From: Myxococcales bacterium
GTDB lineage: Bacteria; Myxococcota_A; UBA9042; PHBI01; JAAZYN01
Direction of reading: 5' to 3'
Assembly: GCA_014239625.1 (NCBI GenBank)
Contig: JAAZYN010000045.1
Coordinates: forward strand, 1-12,427
DNA: 12,427 bases
Positions 1 through 6,879 of the stretch are shown here, in pieces. The position numbers and the translations under genes are program-made. Under the pieces are notes generated by a model. The model saw only the letters and a list, made by a program, of their open reading frames with translations, was not told the DNA's origin and did not search any database. The stretch's first letter is position 1. Every line of letters begins with the position of its first letter.

Positions 1-465
1 AGAGCTGGAGGCCGACCGTCACGCCTCGGTCCCAGGTGTCGTGTCCCTCGACATGCCTTCGAGACGGCGTGTACCTGGAGCGCCTTCGATGCCCTCCACG
101 CCGCGGTCATCAAGGCGGTCCGCAGGGTGATGAAACGGGCATCTCCCAGCGGCAAAGCGTTCTTGAGCTGCCGCTTCACCCACGTCTATCCGGACGGTCC
201 GGCGCCGTACTACACGTTCATCTGTCCGGCGCGGCGCGGCGACGAGGTGTCCCAGTGGCTCGACGTCAAGGCCGCTGCCAGTGAGGTCTTGTCGGGCCAT
301 CGAGCGACGATCACCCACCACCACGCGGTGGGGAGAACCCATCGCCGTTGGGCGGACACGGAGCGGCCGGCGTTGGTCACGCAGGTGCTCCAGAGGGCCA
401 AGGCGACCCTTGATCCGGCCGGAATATTGAACCCTGGGGTCATGTTTGACCCCGGAAATGCTTGA
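1..465 (+). CDS. FAD-linked oxidase C-terminal part, alkyldihydroxyacetonephosphate synthase-like (5' partial)
   Basis: This is the C-terminal part of a flavoprotein of the FAD_binding_4/FAD-oxidase_C group. It runs in frame 1 from the window edge to TGA at 463-465. Visible marks are FETACTW near the start, a PYYTF segment (Tyr codons at 208 and 211), the ITHHHAVGR motif with three consecutive His codons at 316-324, and the ending LDPAGILNPG. In alkylglycerone-phosphate synthases a Tyr and a His triplet at equivalent places sit at the flavin site and are needed for replacing the acyl chain with a fatty alcohol in ether-lipid synthesis; here the same reaction is inferred, not shown. Related bacterial FAD oxidases with other substrates share this tail. 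The first 18 or so codons in this frame do not look like the family, and frame 2 reads more plausibly there (VVSLDM before FETACTW), so a frame change near position 55 is possible. Confidence 0.8.
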   Translation, partial: RAGGRPSRLGPRCRVPRHAFETACTWSAFDALHAAVIKAVRRVMKRASPSGKAFLSCRFTHVYPDGPAPYYTFICPARRGDEVSQWLDVKAAASEVLSGHRATITHHHAVGRTHRRWADTERPALVTQVLQRAKATLDPAGILNPGVMFDPGNA

Positions 466-516
466 CTGGCAGCTCGATTGTTACCAAGTATTGGCCAGTT
501 CGAATGCTACCGAGAC

Positions 517-520
517 AGGA
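517..520 (+). promoter_or_regulatory. Ribosome binding site that decides the Fe-S carrier start
   Basis: AGGA lies 8 bases before the ATG at 529. It overlaps the ATG at 520, so it cannot serve that codon. The more upstream start at 478 has no purine-rich site at the right distance. This favours 529 as the start. Confidence 0.5.
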
Positions 521-528
521 TGGTCGAC

Positions 529-852
529 ATGATCGATATGACTTCCGCCGCCGTTACAAAAGTCCGCGCCATGGCCGACGACTACAAGGTCGGCGAGTCG
601 GGCCTGCGCGTAATGATTGTCGGCGGGGGCTGCTCTGGACTGTCCTACGACATGGACTTCGAGGAGACATCTCGCGATGGTGACGAGGTCTTCGAGTTCG
701 AAGGTCTGAAGGTCTTCGTCGACCCCATGAGTTACTCGTACCTGGACGGCACCAGGATCGATTACCGCGAAGGGTTTACCTACAGCGGCTTTCACTTCGA
801 GAACCCCAACGCCAAAAAGAGCTGCGGCTGCGGAAGCAGCTTCACGGTCTAG
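529..852 (+). CDS. A-type iron-sulfur cluster carrier, HesB/IscA/ErpA family
   Basis: This 107-residue protein carries Fe-S clusters from the assembly scaffold to target enzymes in the cytoplasm. The three cluster-binding cysteines are all present: C35 in GGGCSG, and C99 and C101 in SCGCGSSF. The core also has VDPMS (65-69) and NPNA (92-95). The combination GGGCSG, VDPMS, NPNA and CGCGSSF is nearer by eye to ErpA than to IscA, but the subfamily cannot be fixed without a tree. The frame is open back to an ATG at 478; I chose 529 because of the AGGA site 8 bases upstream and because family members start with a similar short leader before the first helix. No iscS, iscU or other suf/isc gene is adjacent, so this is a stand-alone carrier. 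Its stop at 850-852 is in the same frame as the next gene. Confidence 0.92.
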   Translation: MIDMTSAAVTKVRAMADDYKVGESGLRVMIVGGGCSGLSYDMDFEETSRDGDEVFEFEGLKVFVDPMSYSYLDGTRIDYREGFTYSGFHFENPNAKKSCGCGSSFTV

Positions 853-948
853 CCGATCCGGTCCTCGGTCCCCGAGCTCGCGCCCGCCGGAGCGGGTCAG
901 GCCTCCATTCGGCTGCCAGAGCTCGACAGCATCCCCCTGACGTCGCGC

Positions 949-2265
949 GTGCGGGCCGTCATCGACCACCCGCACTTCCAGCGTCTGAGGCGGGTTCGAC
1001 AGCTCGGCCCCACCTGGTTGGTCTACCCGGGGGCGACCCACACGCGCTTCGAGCACAGCCTCGGAGTGTATGGCACGACGGTCGCCTATCTTCGGAGCCT
1101 GCTCGCCCACCCGAACGTGGGCGCGTCGCTGTCCGAAGAGGATGTCCTGACGCTGTTGATGGCAGCGCTGCTGCACGACGTCGGCCATTACCCCTTCGCC
1201 CACAGCCTGGAGGCGCTCCACTACAAGGGGCGCGACACCCCGCGGCACGAGGAGCTCGCGGCCCTGATCGTCACGGGGCAGGTGAGCGGTTTGGGGCGCG
1301 GCCCCAACGGACACCTGGGCCGAGTCCTCGAGCGCGACGTCGGCGTCGACCCGAGACGCGTCGCTCGGCTCATCGCGGCGGCACGTGACGACCTGGAGTC
1401 ACCCATCGACCGCCTGCTTCAGTCGGTCATCTCCAGCGCGGTCGACAGCGACAAGATGGACTACCTGTGGCGGGACTCGGTCCACTGCGGCGTGCCATAC
1501 GGTCGCAACTACGATCGGGGTCGGCTGCTGAACGCGCTCACGGTCAACGCCGATGGTGACAGCCTCGCGGTGTCGGAGAAGGGGCTCGTCTCCGCCGAGA
1601 TATTCTTGTTCTGCCGCTACACGATGTTCTCCGAGGTCTACTGGCACCACACCGTGCGCGCGGCCAGCGCCATGCTCGAGCGGGCGTGGGCCGAGCAGGT
1701 CGCGGTCCATGACCAGGATCCCGCCGACCTGGCCGCCCAACTCCTGAGCCTCGGCGACGACGAGCTGCTGACCACGCTTATCACCGACGCCCCGCCCACC
1801 TCAGCGGCGGCACATCTGCTCAGCGGCATGGCCGTCGGCACCAGGCGGCTGCACAAGAGGCTCGTCACCTGGTCCCGAGTCTACGACGAGCCCGCCGCCC
1901 AGCGCGCATACGAGCGACTGTACGCCTTGGACGAAGAAGGCGCCGACGACCTGCTGAAGCGGCTCCGAAGATTGCTGTCAGGCTTTGGAACGACCGTGGG
2001 TCCTCACGATCTGATCCTCGACATTCCGCCACGCGACAAGGATCGCCTCCCTGACCTTCAGATTCACCGCAGAAACGCCCTGGGAGGCAGCGGGAGCTTC
2101 ACGCGTCTGAGCGATTGCTCGCACATCGTGCGAGCCATCGGCGCGGACTTCGTCAACGTGGTGAAGAAGATCCGACTCTTCGTGTCCCCAGCCCTGGCCG
2201 CAAGCCTTGCGCCCCGGCGAGCGGAGGTGGAAGCTAGCATCACCGAGCTGGTTCTCTCCGACTGA
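949..2265 (+). CDS. HD-domain phosphohydrolase, COG1078/SAMHD1-dGTPase-like (first of a tandem pair)
   Basis: HD-superfamily metal-dependent phosphohydrolase, 438 residues from the GTG at 949. Metal-site residues are visible: H36 in FEHSLGV, the HD pair H76-D77 in LLHDVGH followed by H80, the later RHEE (99-102), and D166 in AVDSDKMDYLWRD. This pattern is that of the COG1078 group, whose relatives hydrolyse dNTPs to nucleosides and triphosphate; the substrate here is unknown. The family-like N-terminus reaches further upstream: IRLPELDSIPLTSR is encoded at 907-948, directly before the GTG, and matches the position of IIRLEPD in the next gene. No ATG, GTG or TTG occurs in any frame between 853 and 948, so the true start is either a rare codon (ATT at 907 is in frame) or is hidden by a sequence error. 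The GTG start used here probably removes real residues. The C-terminal third is a helical region of no recognised function. Confidence 0.88.
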   Translation: MRAVIDHPHFQRLRRVRQLGPTWLVYPGATHTRFEHSLGVYGTTVAYLRSLLAHPNVGASLSEEDVLTLLMAALLHDVGHYPFAHSLEALHYKGRDTPRHEELAALIVTGQVSGLGRGPNGHLGRVLERDVGVDPRRVARLIAAARDDLESPIDRLLQSVISSAVDSDKMDYLWRDSVHCGVPYGRNYDRGRLLNALTVNADGDSLAVSEKGLVSAEIFLFCRYTMFSEVYWHHTVRAASAMLERAWAEQVAVHDQDPADLAAQLLSLGDDELLTTLITDAPPTSAAAHLLSGMAVGTRRLHKRLVTWSRVYDEPAAQRAYERLYALDEEGADDLLKRLRRLLSGFGTTVGPHDLILDIPPRDKDRLPDLQIHRRNALGGSGSFTRLSDCSHIVRAIGADFVNVVKKIRLFVSPALAASLAPRRAEVEASITELVLSD

Positions 2266-2292
2266 TTCGACAACGAGCGGACATCCACACTC

Positions 2293-3594
2293 ATGGCGCG
2301 CGCCAAACCCCGACTCTTTCGGGACCCGATCCACGACATCATCAGGCTGGAGCCGGACACGGCCGAAGGCCGACTGCTGCTGGCCCTGTTGGAGACTCCA
2401 GAGGTTCAACGGCTGCGGCGCGTTCGGCAACTCGCGCTGAGTCAGCTCGTCTATCACGGCGCGGAACACTCCCGCTTCGCCCACTCGATGGGTGTGGCGC
2501 ACCTGACCGGGCGCATGCTGGACCAGCTGCAGCGCTCGGTGAAGATCCCGGAAGATGAGCGCCTGGTCACCCTCGCCGCGGCGCTGCTGCACGACGTCGG
2601 TCACGGGCCGTTCTCCCACGCCATCGAGTCGGTCACCGGGACCCGCCACGAGCACTACACCGCGGGGATTATCCGCAACCCGGACAGCGCGATTTTCGCC
2701 ATCCTCAGCGACTACGACGCGAGCTTTCCCGACCGGGTGGCGACGCGCGCGTGCGGCGACGCCGACGACCAGGCGCCGTTTCTGGGCGAGCTGGTGTCCG
2801 GCCAGCTGGACGCTGACCGGATGGACTACATCCTGCGTGACGGCCACATGACGGGGGTGCAGATCGGCCGCTTCGACGTGGCCCGGATCCTGGCGATGCT
2901 CGACGTGGCGGACGGCCACCTGGCACTTCACTCGGGGGGGCAGGAGGCCATCGAAGGGTACCTCCTCGCCCGCTTCCACATGTACAAGCAGGTGTATCTG
3001 CACAAGACCTCCCGAGCCGCCGAGAGGATGCTGGAAGCGGCCCTCAAGAGGGCCAGCGACCTCGCCAAGCGCGGTACTCCACCCTCATATTGGCCAGGCG
3101 GGGCCCTGTGCGAGCTACTCACCGAAGGCCAGACAAGCTGGTCGGACTACATCACCCTCGACGACGTCGATGTCTGGCAGGCGCTCAAACGCTGGTCTGC
3201 CGGCAGCGGCGACGAGACCCTCGACGGCCTGGCTGGAGGCCTGGTTCATCGAAGGCTCTACAAGCCCGTGGAGCTCCCGGGCGATGACGCCGAGAGGGCT
3301 CGCGAGCTGGTGGAGGGGGCGCGTTCCATCGCGCGCGTCAGGGGCTTTGACCCAGCATTTCACGTCCTGGTCGACGAGAGTCGAGACTCACCGTATCAAC
3401 CGTTTACGGGGGTCGACGATGGGGCAAAGTCCATCCGCCTGATCGTCGGTGGGGGCGACCGGGCAGCGCGCACAGCGTTTTTGGAGGACCGCTCAGAGCT
3501 GGTCGAGCTCCTCGGCCGCCTGTGTCACCAGCGGCGATTTCTATGCGTCCACCCGGCGCTCGCGCAGCAACTCCTCCGGCTCGTAACCCGTTAG
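2293..3594 (+). CDS. HD-domain phosphohydrolase, COG1078/SAMHD1-dGTPase-like (second of a tandem pair)
   Basis: 433 residues with the complete N-terminal signature RDPIHDIIRLE (10-20), which the first copy lacks in its called form. Metal ligands are intact: H64 in RFAHSMGV, H100-D101 in LLHDVGHGPFSHA with H104, HEHY (119-122), and D173 in QLDADRMDYILRD. This is the layout of COG1078 dNTPase-like enzymes. The gene starts 27 bp after the first copy ends and in the same direction, so the two are probably co-transcribed. They align over the HD core but differ strongly in the C-terminal halves, which argues for an old duplication or two subunits of one complex rather than a recent copy. The start ATG is preceded only by a weak GAGCGG-type site. 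Substrate and oligomeric state cannot be read from the sequence. Confidence 0.92.
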   Translation: MARAKPRLFRDPIHDIIRLEPDTAEGRLLLALLETPEVQRLRRVRQLALSQLVYHGAEHSRFAHSMGVAHLTGRMLDQLQRSVKIPEDERLVTLAAALLHDVGHGPFSHAIESVTGTRHEHYTAGIIRNPDSAIFAILSDYDASFPDRVATRACGDADDQAPFLGELVSGQLDADRMDYILRDGHMTGVQIGRFDVARILAMLDVADGHLALHSGGQEAIEGYLLARFHMYKQVYLHKTSRAAERMLEAALKRASDLAKRGTPPSYWPGGALCELLTEGQTSWSDYITLDDVDVWQALKRWSAGSGDETLDGLAGGLVHRRLYKPVELPGDDAERARELVEGARSIARVRGFDPAFHVLVDESRDSPYQPFTGVDDGAKSIRLIVGGGDRAARTAFLEDRSELVELLGRLCHQRRFLCVHPALAQQLLRLVTR

Positions 3595-3644
3595 GCGGCA
3601 AAACTGCGGCCCGGTTCAGGCGACTATGCTAAACACTGGGCGCT

Positions 3645-4043
3645 ATGCGATCTGTGATCATTCCGTCCCTCGCCCTCGCCCTCGCCCTCGCCCTCGTCGG
3701 CTCATCGCCGGCGCGCGCCGAGTCTGCCGATGAGGTCATGAAACGCCTCCGCGTAGTCGCCCGAAGCGGCGACGTCGACGGGTTCAAGCGGTTCGTGCAT
3801 CCTTCCAAGGGGCTCACCGACGAGAGCATGCGTATCAAGCGCAAACACATCACAGAGAAGTACATGTTGTCGGCCGAGTTTCTGAAGACGGCCCGGCGCG
3901 ACAAGCGAGCGGTCTGCACCCGATGGAAGAAGAGAAAGGCGCGCTGCAATGTGAGCGTGGGTAGCTCGGGGGGGCACAGCTACTTCTTTGGACACACCAA
4001 GAAAGGCATCTTCCTGCTCAAAGCGAACATCTTCGACGGCTAG
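3645..4043 (+). CDS. Small exported basic protein of unknown function
   Basis: 132 residues, not recognised as a known family. The N-terminus is a clear Sec signal peptide: MRS, then a hydrophobic core containing LALALALAL, then SSPARAES with probable cleavage after ARA (about residue 25). The mature part is about 107 residues, rich in Lys and Arg (runs such as RWKKRKARC), with two cysteines six or so residues into a likely disulfide-forming stretch (CTRW...ARCNV) and an aromatic C-terminal segment HSYFFGHTKKGIFLLKANIF. Charge and size would suit a periplasmic or secreted binding protein, but no function is assigned. It lies 50 bp after the HD pair. A TATGCT sequence at 3625-3630 could be a -10 element, giving it a promoter of its own, but no good -35 is seen. 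The core of the signal peptide is encoded by a hexamer repeat. Confidence 0.72.
   Translation: MRSVIIPSLALALALALVGSSPARAESADEVMKRLRVVARSGDVDGFKRFVHPSKGLTDESMRIKRKHITEKYMLSAEFLKTARRDKRAVCTRWKKRKARCNVSVGSSGGHSYFFGHTKKGIFLLKANIFDG
3667..3696 (+). repeat. Five perfect CCCTCG hexamers inside a signal-peptide codon stretch
   Basis: Five uninterrupted copies of CCCTCG make up the Leu-Ala core of the signal peptide of the 3645-4043 gene. Each unit adds one Leu-Ala pair and is a multiple of three, so slippage would change the hydrophobic core length without breaking the frame. Confidence 0.9.
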
Positions 4044-4229
4044 TGTCGTGTCATGCATGCGCTTGGCGCCGACACCAAGGCGGCGTAACGCTGGCAAGCG
4101 TCGCGCGGACCGCCAGGCGAGCAACGTCGTAAGACGCACGCGCCGAGCTCGCCGCAGGGAGTAGGCGCCCGGCAGCGCTTCGGATCCGCCGATTGCAGCC
4201 GGAGGCACCCGGAACATCCAGGCTAGACC

Positions 4230-4877
4230 TTACTCGAGGTGAGAGCTCTGCAGCGCGCTGAAGGTCGCGCTGAAGAGCTCATCTCCCAGAATTCGGGCCT
4301 CGACGCCGGACTCGGTCCGCTCCAAGACGTGCAGAACCTGCGCTTTGGGCTCTCCGATGGGCATCACCAGGCGGCCGCCAATTCGGAGCTGCCCGACCAG
4401 CGGCACCGGGACGTCGCCCGAAGAGCAGTTGACGATGATCCCATCAAATGGAGCCTCATCGCTCCAGCCTTGGAAGCCGTCACCGACGCGAAAATGCACG
4501 TTGCGGATGCCGAGATCGTCCGCGAGCACCTTTCGGGCGCGCGCCGACAGCTCGGGGATGCGCTCCACGGCGTAGACCGCTTTTGCCAGGGTCGACAACA
4601 GGGCCGTCTGGAACCCTGAACCGGTGCCCACTTCCAGGACCTGAGACCCGCTGTCCAGGTTGAGCTCCTGAAGCATGCGCCCGGCGGTGTATGGGGCAGA
4701 GATCGTCTGACCACAGCCGATGGGCAGGACCTCGTCCGCGTAGGCTTGATGCTGAAGGTAGTCGGGGACGAAGATTCTTCGCGGCACGCTCCGAAACGCC
4801 GTTATGACGTTCGACTCGCGAATTCCACGCCTCACCAGCTGCTGCTGGATCATGCTCTCAAGGGCCAAATTCAGCAC
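4230..4877 (-). CDS. pcm: Protein-L-isoaspartate O-methyltransferase
   Basis: This cytoplasmic enzyme uses S-adenosylmethionine to methylate isoaspartyl residues in aged proteins, starting their repair. The protein is 215 residues, normal for the family. From the start chosen here it shows VPRRIFVP (31-38), GCGQTIS (54-60), the SAM-binding motif VLEVGTGSGFQT (80-91), a later acidic motif VERIPEL, and PFDGIIV (143-149) followed by QLRIGGRLVMPIGEP. The frame is open to a GTG at 4916, but a perfect AGGAGG sits 6 bases before the GTG at 4877, and no such site precedes 4916 or the ATG at 4853. The segment after PFDGIIV reads NCSSGDVP where most family members have TAAAPEIP-like sequence, a mild divergence beside the substrate pocket. 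It lies 141 bp downstream of tyrS and convergent with the small exported protein gene. Confidence 0.93.
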   Translation of the reverse strand: MLNLALESMIQQQLVRRGIRESNVITAFRSVPRRIFVPDYLQHQAYADEVLPIGCGQTISAPYTAGRMLQELNLDSGSQVLEVGTGSGFQTALLSTLAKAVYAVERIPELSARARKVLADDLGIRNVHFRVGDGFQGWSDEAPFDGIIVNCSSGDVPVPLVGQLRIGGRLVMPIGEPKAQVLHVLERTESGVEARILGDELFSATFSALQSSHLE

Positions 4878-4883
4878 CTGAGT

Positions 4884-4889
4884 CCTCCT
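4884..4889 (-). promoter_or_regulatory. Strong Shine-Dalgarno (AGGAGG) fixing the pcm start
   Basis: Perfect AGGAGG on the minus strand, 6 bases before the GTG at 4877-4875. It is the best ribosome binding site in the window and supports GTG at 4877 rather than the first start of the open frame. Confidence 0.8.
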
Positions 4890-5018
4890 GTGTGTGCGAC
4901 GGGCACGATCAAACACGTTGCGGCTTGTTGAGTCGTCGCGAATCCCATACCTGTTCGGTGATGGCGGAGGTTACACAAACACTTCGAATTTACAACGACT
5001 TTCTATCTCAAGCGGCGT

Positions 5019-6269
5019 TCAGGCAAGAGTGACCGAGGCGAACCGTTTCTTGCCCACCTTGAAGACATAGGGCCCACCCCGATCCACCCGGGCATCCATC
5101 TGGCTCACCTTCACGCCGTCGATGCTCACCGCACCTTGCTTGATGAGGCGCCGGGCCTCGCCGCCGCTGGAGGCCAGCTGCGCTTGTCTCAGGACACTTA
5201 TCAGCCCCAAGCCGCCATCATCGTCGGCGTCGATGGCGACGTCGCGGAGGTCGCTGGGGAGCTGGCGCGCCGAGAACACGCGTTGCCATTCCGCGGCGGC
5301 GTTGGCTGCAGACGCGGCGCCGTGATAGCGACCGACGATCTCTTTGCCGAACCGGACCTTTGCCTCCTTCGGATGCACGGTGCCTGCCGCCACGTCTGCC
5401 TTCAACGCGTCGAGCTCCGTCGACGGCAGGGTCGACAACAGGTCGTAGTAACGCCACATCACGGGATCGCTGAGGCTCATCAGTTTGCCGAACATCTCCC
5501 CCGGCGGCTCGTCGATCCCTACGTAGTTCCCGTACGACTTCGACATCTTCGCGCCGACGATGAGCCCATCCTCCTCCCTCGCGTCGGTGCCCTCGAGCAG
5601 CGGGGTCGTCAGCACGCACTGTGGCTCGACACCGTACTCCTTCATCAGCTGCCGTCCGACCAGCAGGTTGAACAGCTGGTCGGTCCCGCCGATCTCGACG
5701 TCGGCCTCGAGCGCCACCGAGTCGTACCCCTGGACCAGGGGATACATGAGCTCGTGCACGCGGATGCTCTGGCCGCTGGCGAAGCGTCTCTTGAAGTCGT
5801 CTCGCTCCATCATCCGCGCCAGGCTGTACTTGGCAGCCAGCTCGATGAAGCCGCGAGCTCCGAGCGGCTCGACCCAGGTGCTGTTGAAGGCGATCTCGGT
5901 CCGCTCCGGGTCGAGGATCTTGAACACCTGAGCTTTATACGTCTCGGCGTTCGCGTCGACTTCGGCGCGCGTGAGTGGTGGGCGGGTAGCGCTTCGTCCA
6001 GTGGGGTCACCGATGAGCCCGGTGAAGTCACCTATCAAGAAGATGACCTGGTGCCCGAGGTCCTGAAACTGACGCATCTTGGTGATCAGGACCGTGTGGC
6101 CGATGTGCAGGTCCGGCGCGGTCGGGTCGAACCCGGCTTTGATGCGAAGCGGGGTGCCGGTCTCTCGGCTACGCGCGAGCTTGGCCTCGAGCTCCGACTG
6201 CACATGGCAGTCGACCGTACCTCGAAGAATCAGCGACAGCTGCGCGTCTACCGGTGCAAACGTGGTCAT
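5019..6269 (-). CDS. tyrS: Tyrosyl-tRNA synthetase
   Basis: 416-residue class I aminoacyl-tRNA synthetase that charges tRNA-Tyr. The ATP-binding signature HIGH is at 55-58 in DLHIGHTV, and KMSKS is at 241-245. The tyrosine-binding region reads MYPLVQGYDSV (175-185) followed by DVEIGGTDQLFN. The C-terminal 60 or so residues form an S4 RNA-binding domain with RRLIKQGAVSIDG. The protein begins its synthetase fold late, with an LSLILRGTVDCHV leader and a HIGH motif, which together mark the shorter TyrRS lineage often called TyrZ-type, as distinct from E. coli TyrS. About nine residues (REEDGLIVG) sit between the LLEGTDA segment and KMSKS. The start ATG is 12 bp after the cyclo-ligase stop and has no clear Shine-Dalgarno, so translation is probably coupled. 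Confidence 0.97.
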   Translation of the reverse strand: MTTFAPVDAQLSLILRGTVDCHVQSELEAKLARSRETGTPLRIKAGFDPTAPDLHIGHTVLITKMRQFQDLGHQVIFLIGDFTGLIGDPTGRSATRPPLTRAEVDANAETYKAQVFKILDPERTEIAFNSTWVEPLGARGFIELAAKYSLARMMERDDFKRRFASGQSIRVHELMYPLVQGYDSVALEADVEIGGTDQLFNLLVGRQLMKEYGVEPQCVLTTPLLEGTDAREEDGLIVGAKMSKSYGNYVGIDEPPGEMFGKLMSLSDPVMWRYYDLLSTLPSTELDALKADVAAGTVHPKEAKVRFGKEIVGRYHGAASAANAAAEWQRVFSARQLPSDLRDVAIDADDDGGLGLISVLRQAQLASSGGEARRLIKQGAVSIDGVKVSQMDARVDRGGPYVFKVGKKRFASVTLA

Positions 6270-6281
6270 GCGCCGGGCGTA

Positions 6282-6875
6282 TCACGGCACGTTGGGGCCC
6301 GTCCACCTCGACGTCGCGACCCACTGTGTCTCGGTGAGCACGGCATCTACGCCGACGTCGAGGGGCCCCGTGGGGACCCGCTGGGCGGTGAGCTGGACCG
6401 CGAAGCCGACCCCGACGACAGGGCCACCCAGCGACACACCCGCCAAGAACCGGTCATAGTGGCCCCCGCCCTGCCCGAGGCGGTTTCCGTCACGGTCGAC
6501 GCCCAGCGCTGGCACCACCAGCAGCTCGAGGGCTTCGGCAGGGACCGCGACCGCCCCCGCGGGAGGCTCACGGATCCCTCGGAAGCCAGGCACGAGGCCG
6601 TCGAGAGAGGGCACCTCGAAGAAGCCCAGGCCATCTCCTCCGACCCTGGGAAACGCCAACCGCGTCCCCCGCGCCCAGAGCGCCTCCCAGGCGAGGTCCA
6701 ACGAAGCCTCCGTCGAGCTCGCCGCGTATACTCCCATGATGGCGGGATCCAAGGCGCCGATGAGGCTGACGAGCCGCCGACTGAGCAGGCTCTCCGCCTC
6801 CTGCCGCGCTGGCCCCGCGATGCCACGCCGCGCTGCGCGGAGGCGCCGCCGGAGCTCGGCCTTGGCTCGGTCCAG
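6282..6875 (-). CDS. 5-formyltetrahydrofolate cyclo-ligase (start uncertain, possibly CTG)
   Basis: This enzyme uses ATP to turn 5-formyltetrahydrofolate into 5,10-methenyltetrahydrofolate. The signature LGQGGGHYDRFL lies at 133-144 (family pattern GxGGGYYDRxL), preceded by PALGVDRDGNR. The first ATG/GTG/TTG in frame is a TTG at 6752, which would start the protein at DPAIMGVY. The frame is open further up to a stop at 6899-6897 and encodes KAELRRRLRAAR, the family's N-terminal ATP-binding stretch, so the gene must begin upstream. CTG at 6875-6873 is the only plausible initiation codon there; it gives 197 residues, normal for the family. No Shine-Dalgarno precedes it, but it begins 4 bases after the zapA stop, so coupling is likely. 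In many proteobacteria zapA and this gene flank the 6S RNA gene ssrS; here there is no room for it. Confidence 0.88.
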   Translation of the reverse strand: MDRAKAELRRRLRAARRGIAGPARQEAESLLSRRLVSLIGALDPAIMGVYAASSTEASLDLAWEALWARGTRLAFPRVGGDGLGFFEVPSLDGLVPGFRGIREPPAGAVAVPAEALELLVVPALGVDRDGNRLGQGGGHYDRFLAGVSLGGPVVGVGFAVQLTAQRVPTGPLDVGVDAVLTETQWVATSRWTGPNVP

Positions 6876-6879
6876 TGAG

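Noticed and set aside
462..491. TTGACT at 462-467 as a -35 for the Fe-S carrier gene
   Set aside because: No acceptable -10 at 16-18 bases; the nearest (AAGTAT) matches the consensus poorly.
481..1314. 277-residue minus-strand open frame opposite the Fe-S carrier and first HD gene
   Set aside because: Antisense to genes with clear motifs; no domain of its own.
1978..3003. 341-residue minus-strand open frame opposite the HD pair
   Set aside because: Antisense to two HD enzymes with intact motifs; composition is that of a shadow frame.
4044..4229. A bidirectional terminator between the convergent small exported protein gene and pcm
   Set aside because: GC-rich partial palindromes are present, but no stem followed by a T-run was found on either strand.
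5136..6878. 580-residue plus-strand open frame opposite tyrS and the cyclo-ligase gene
   Set aside because: It lies wholly antisense to two clearly coding genes, is rich in Arg, Val, Leu, Asp and Gly without domains, and is explained by high GC content.
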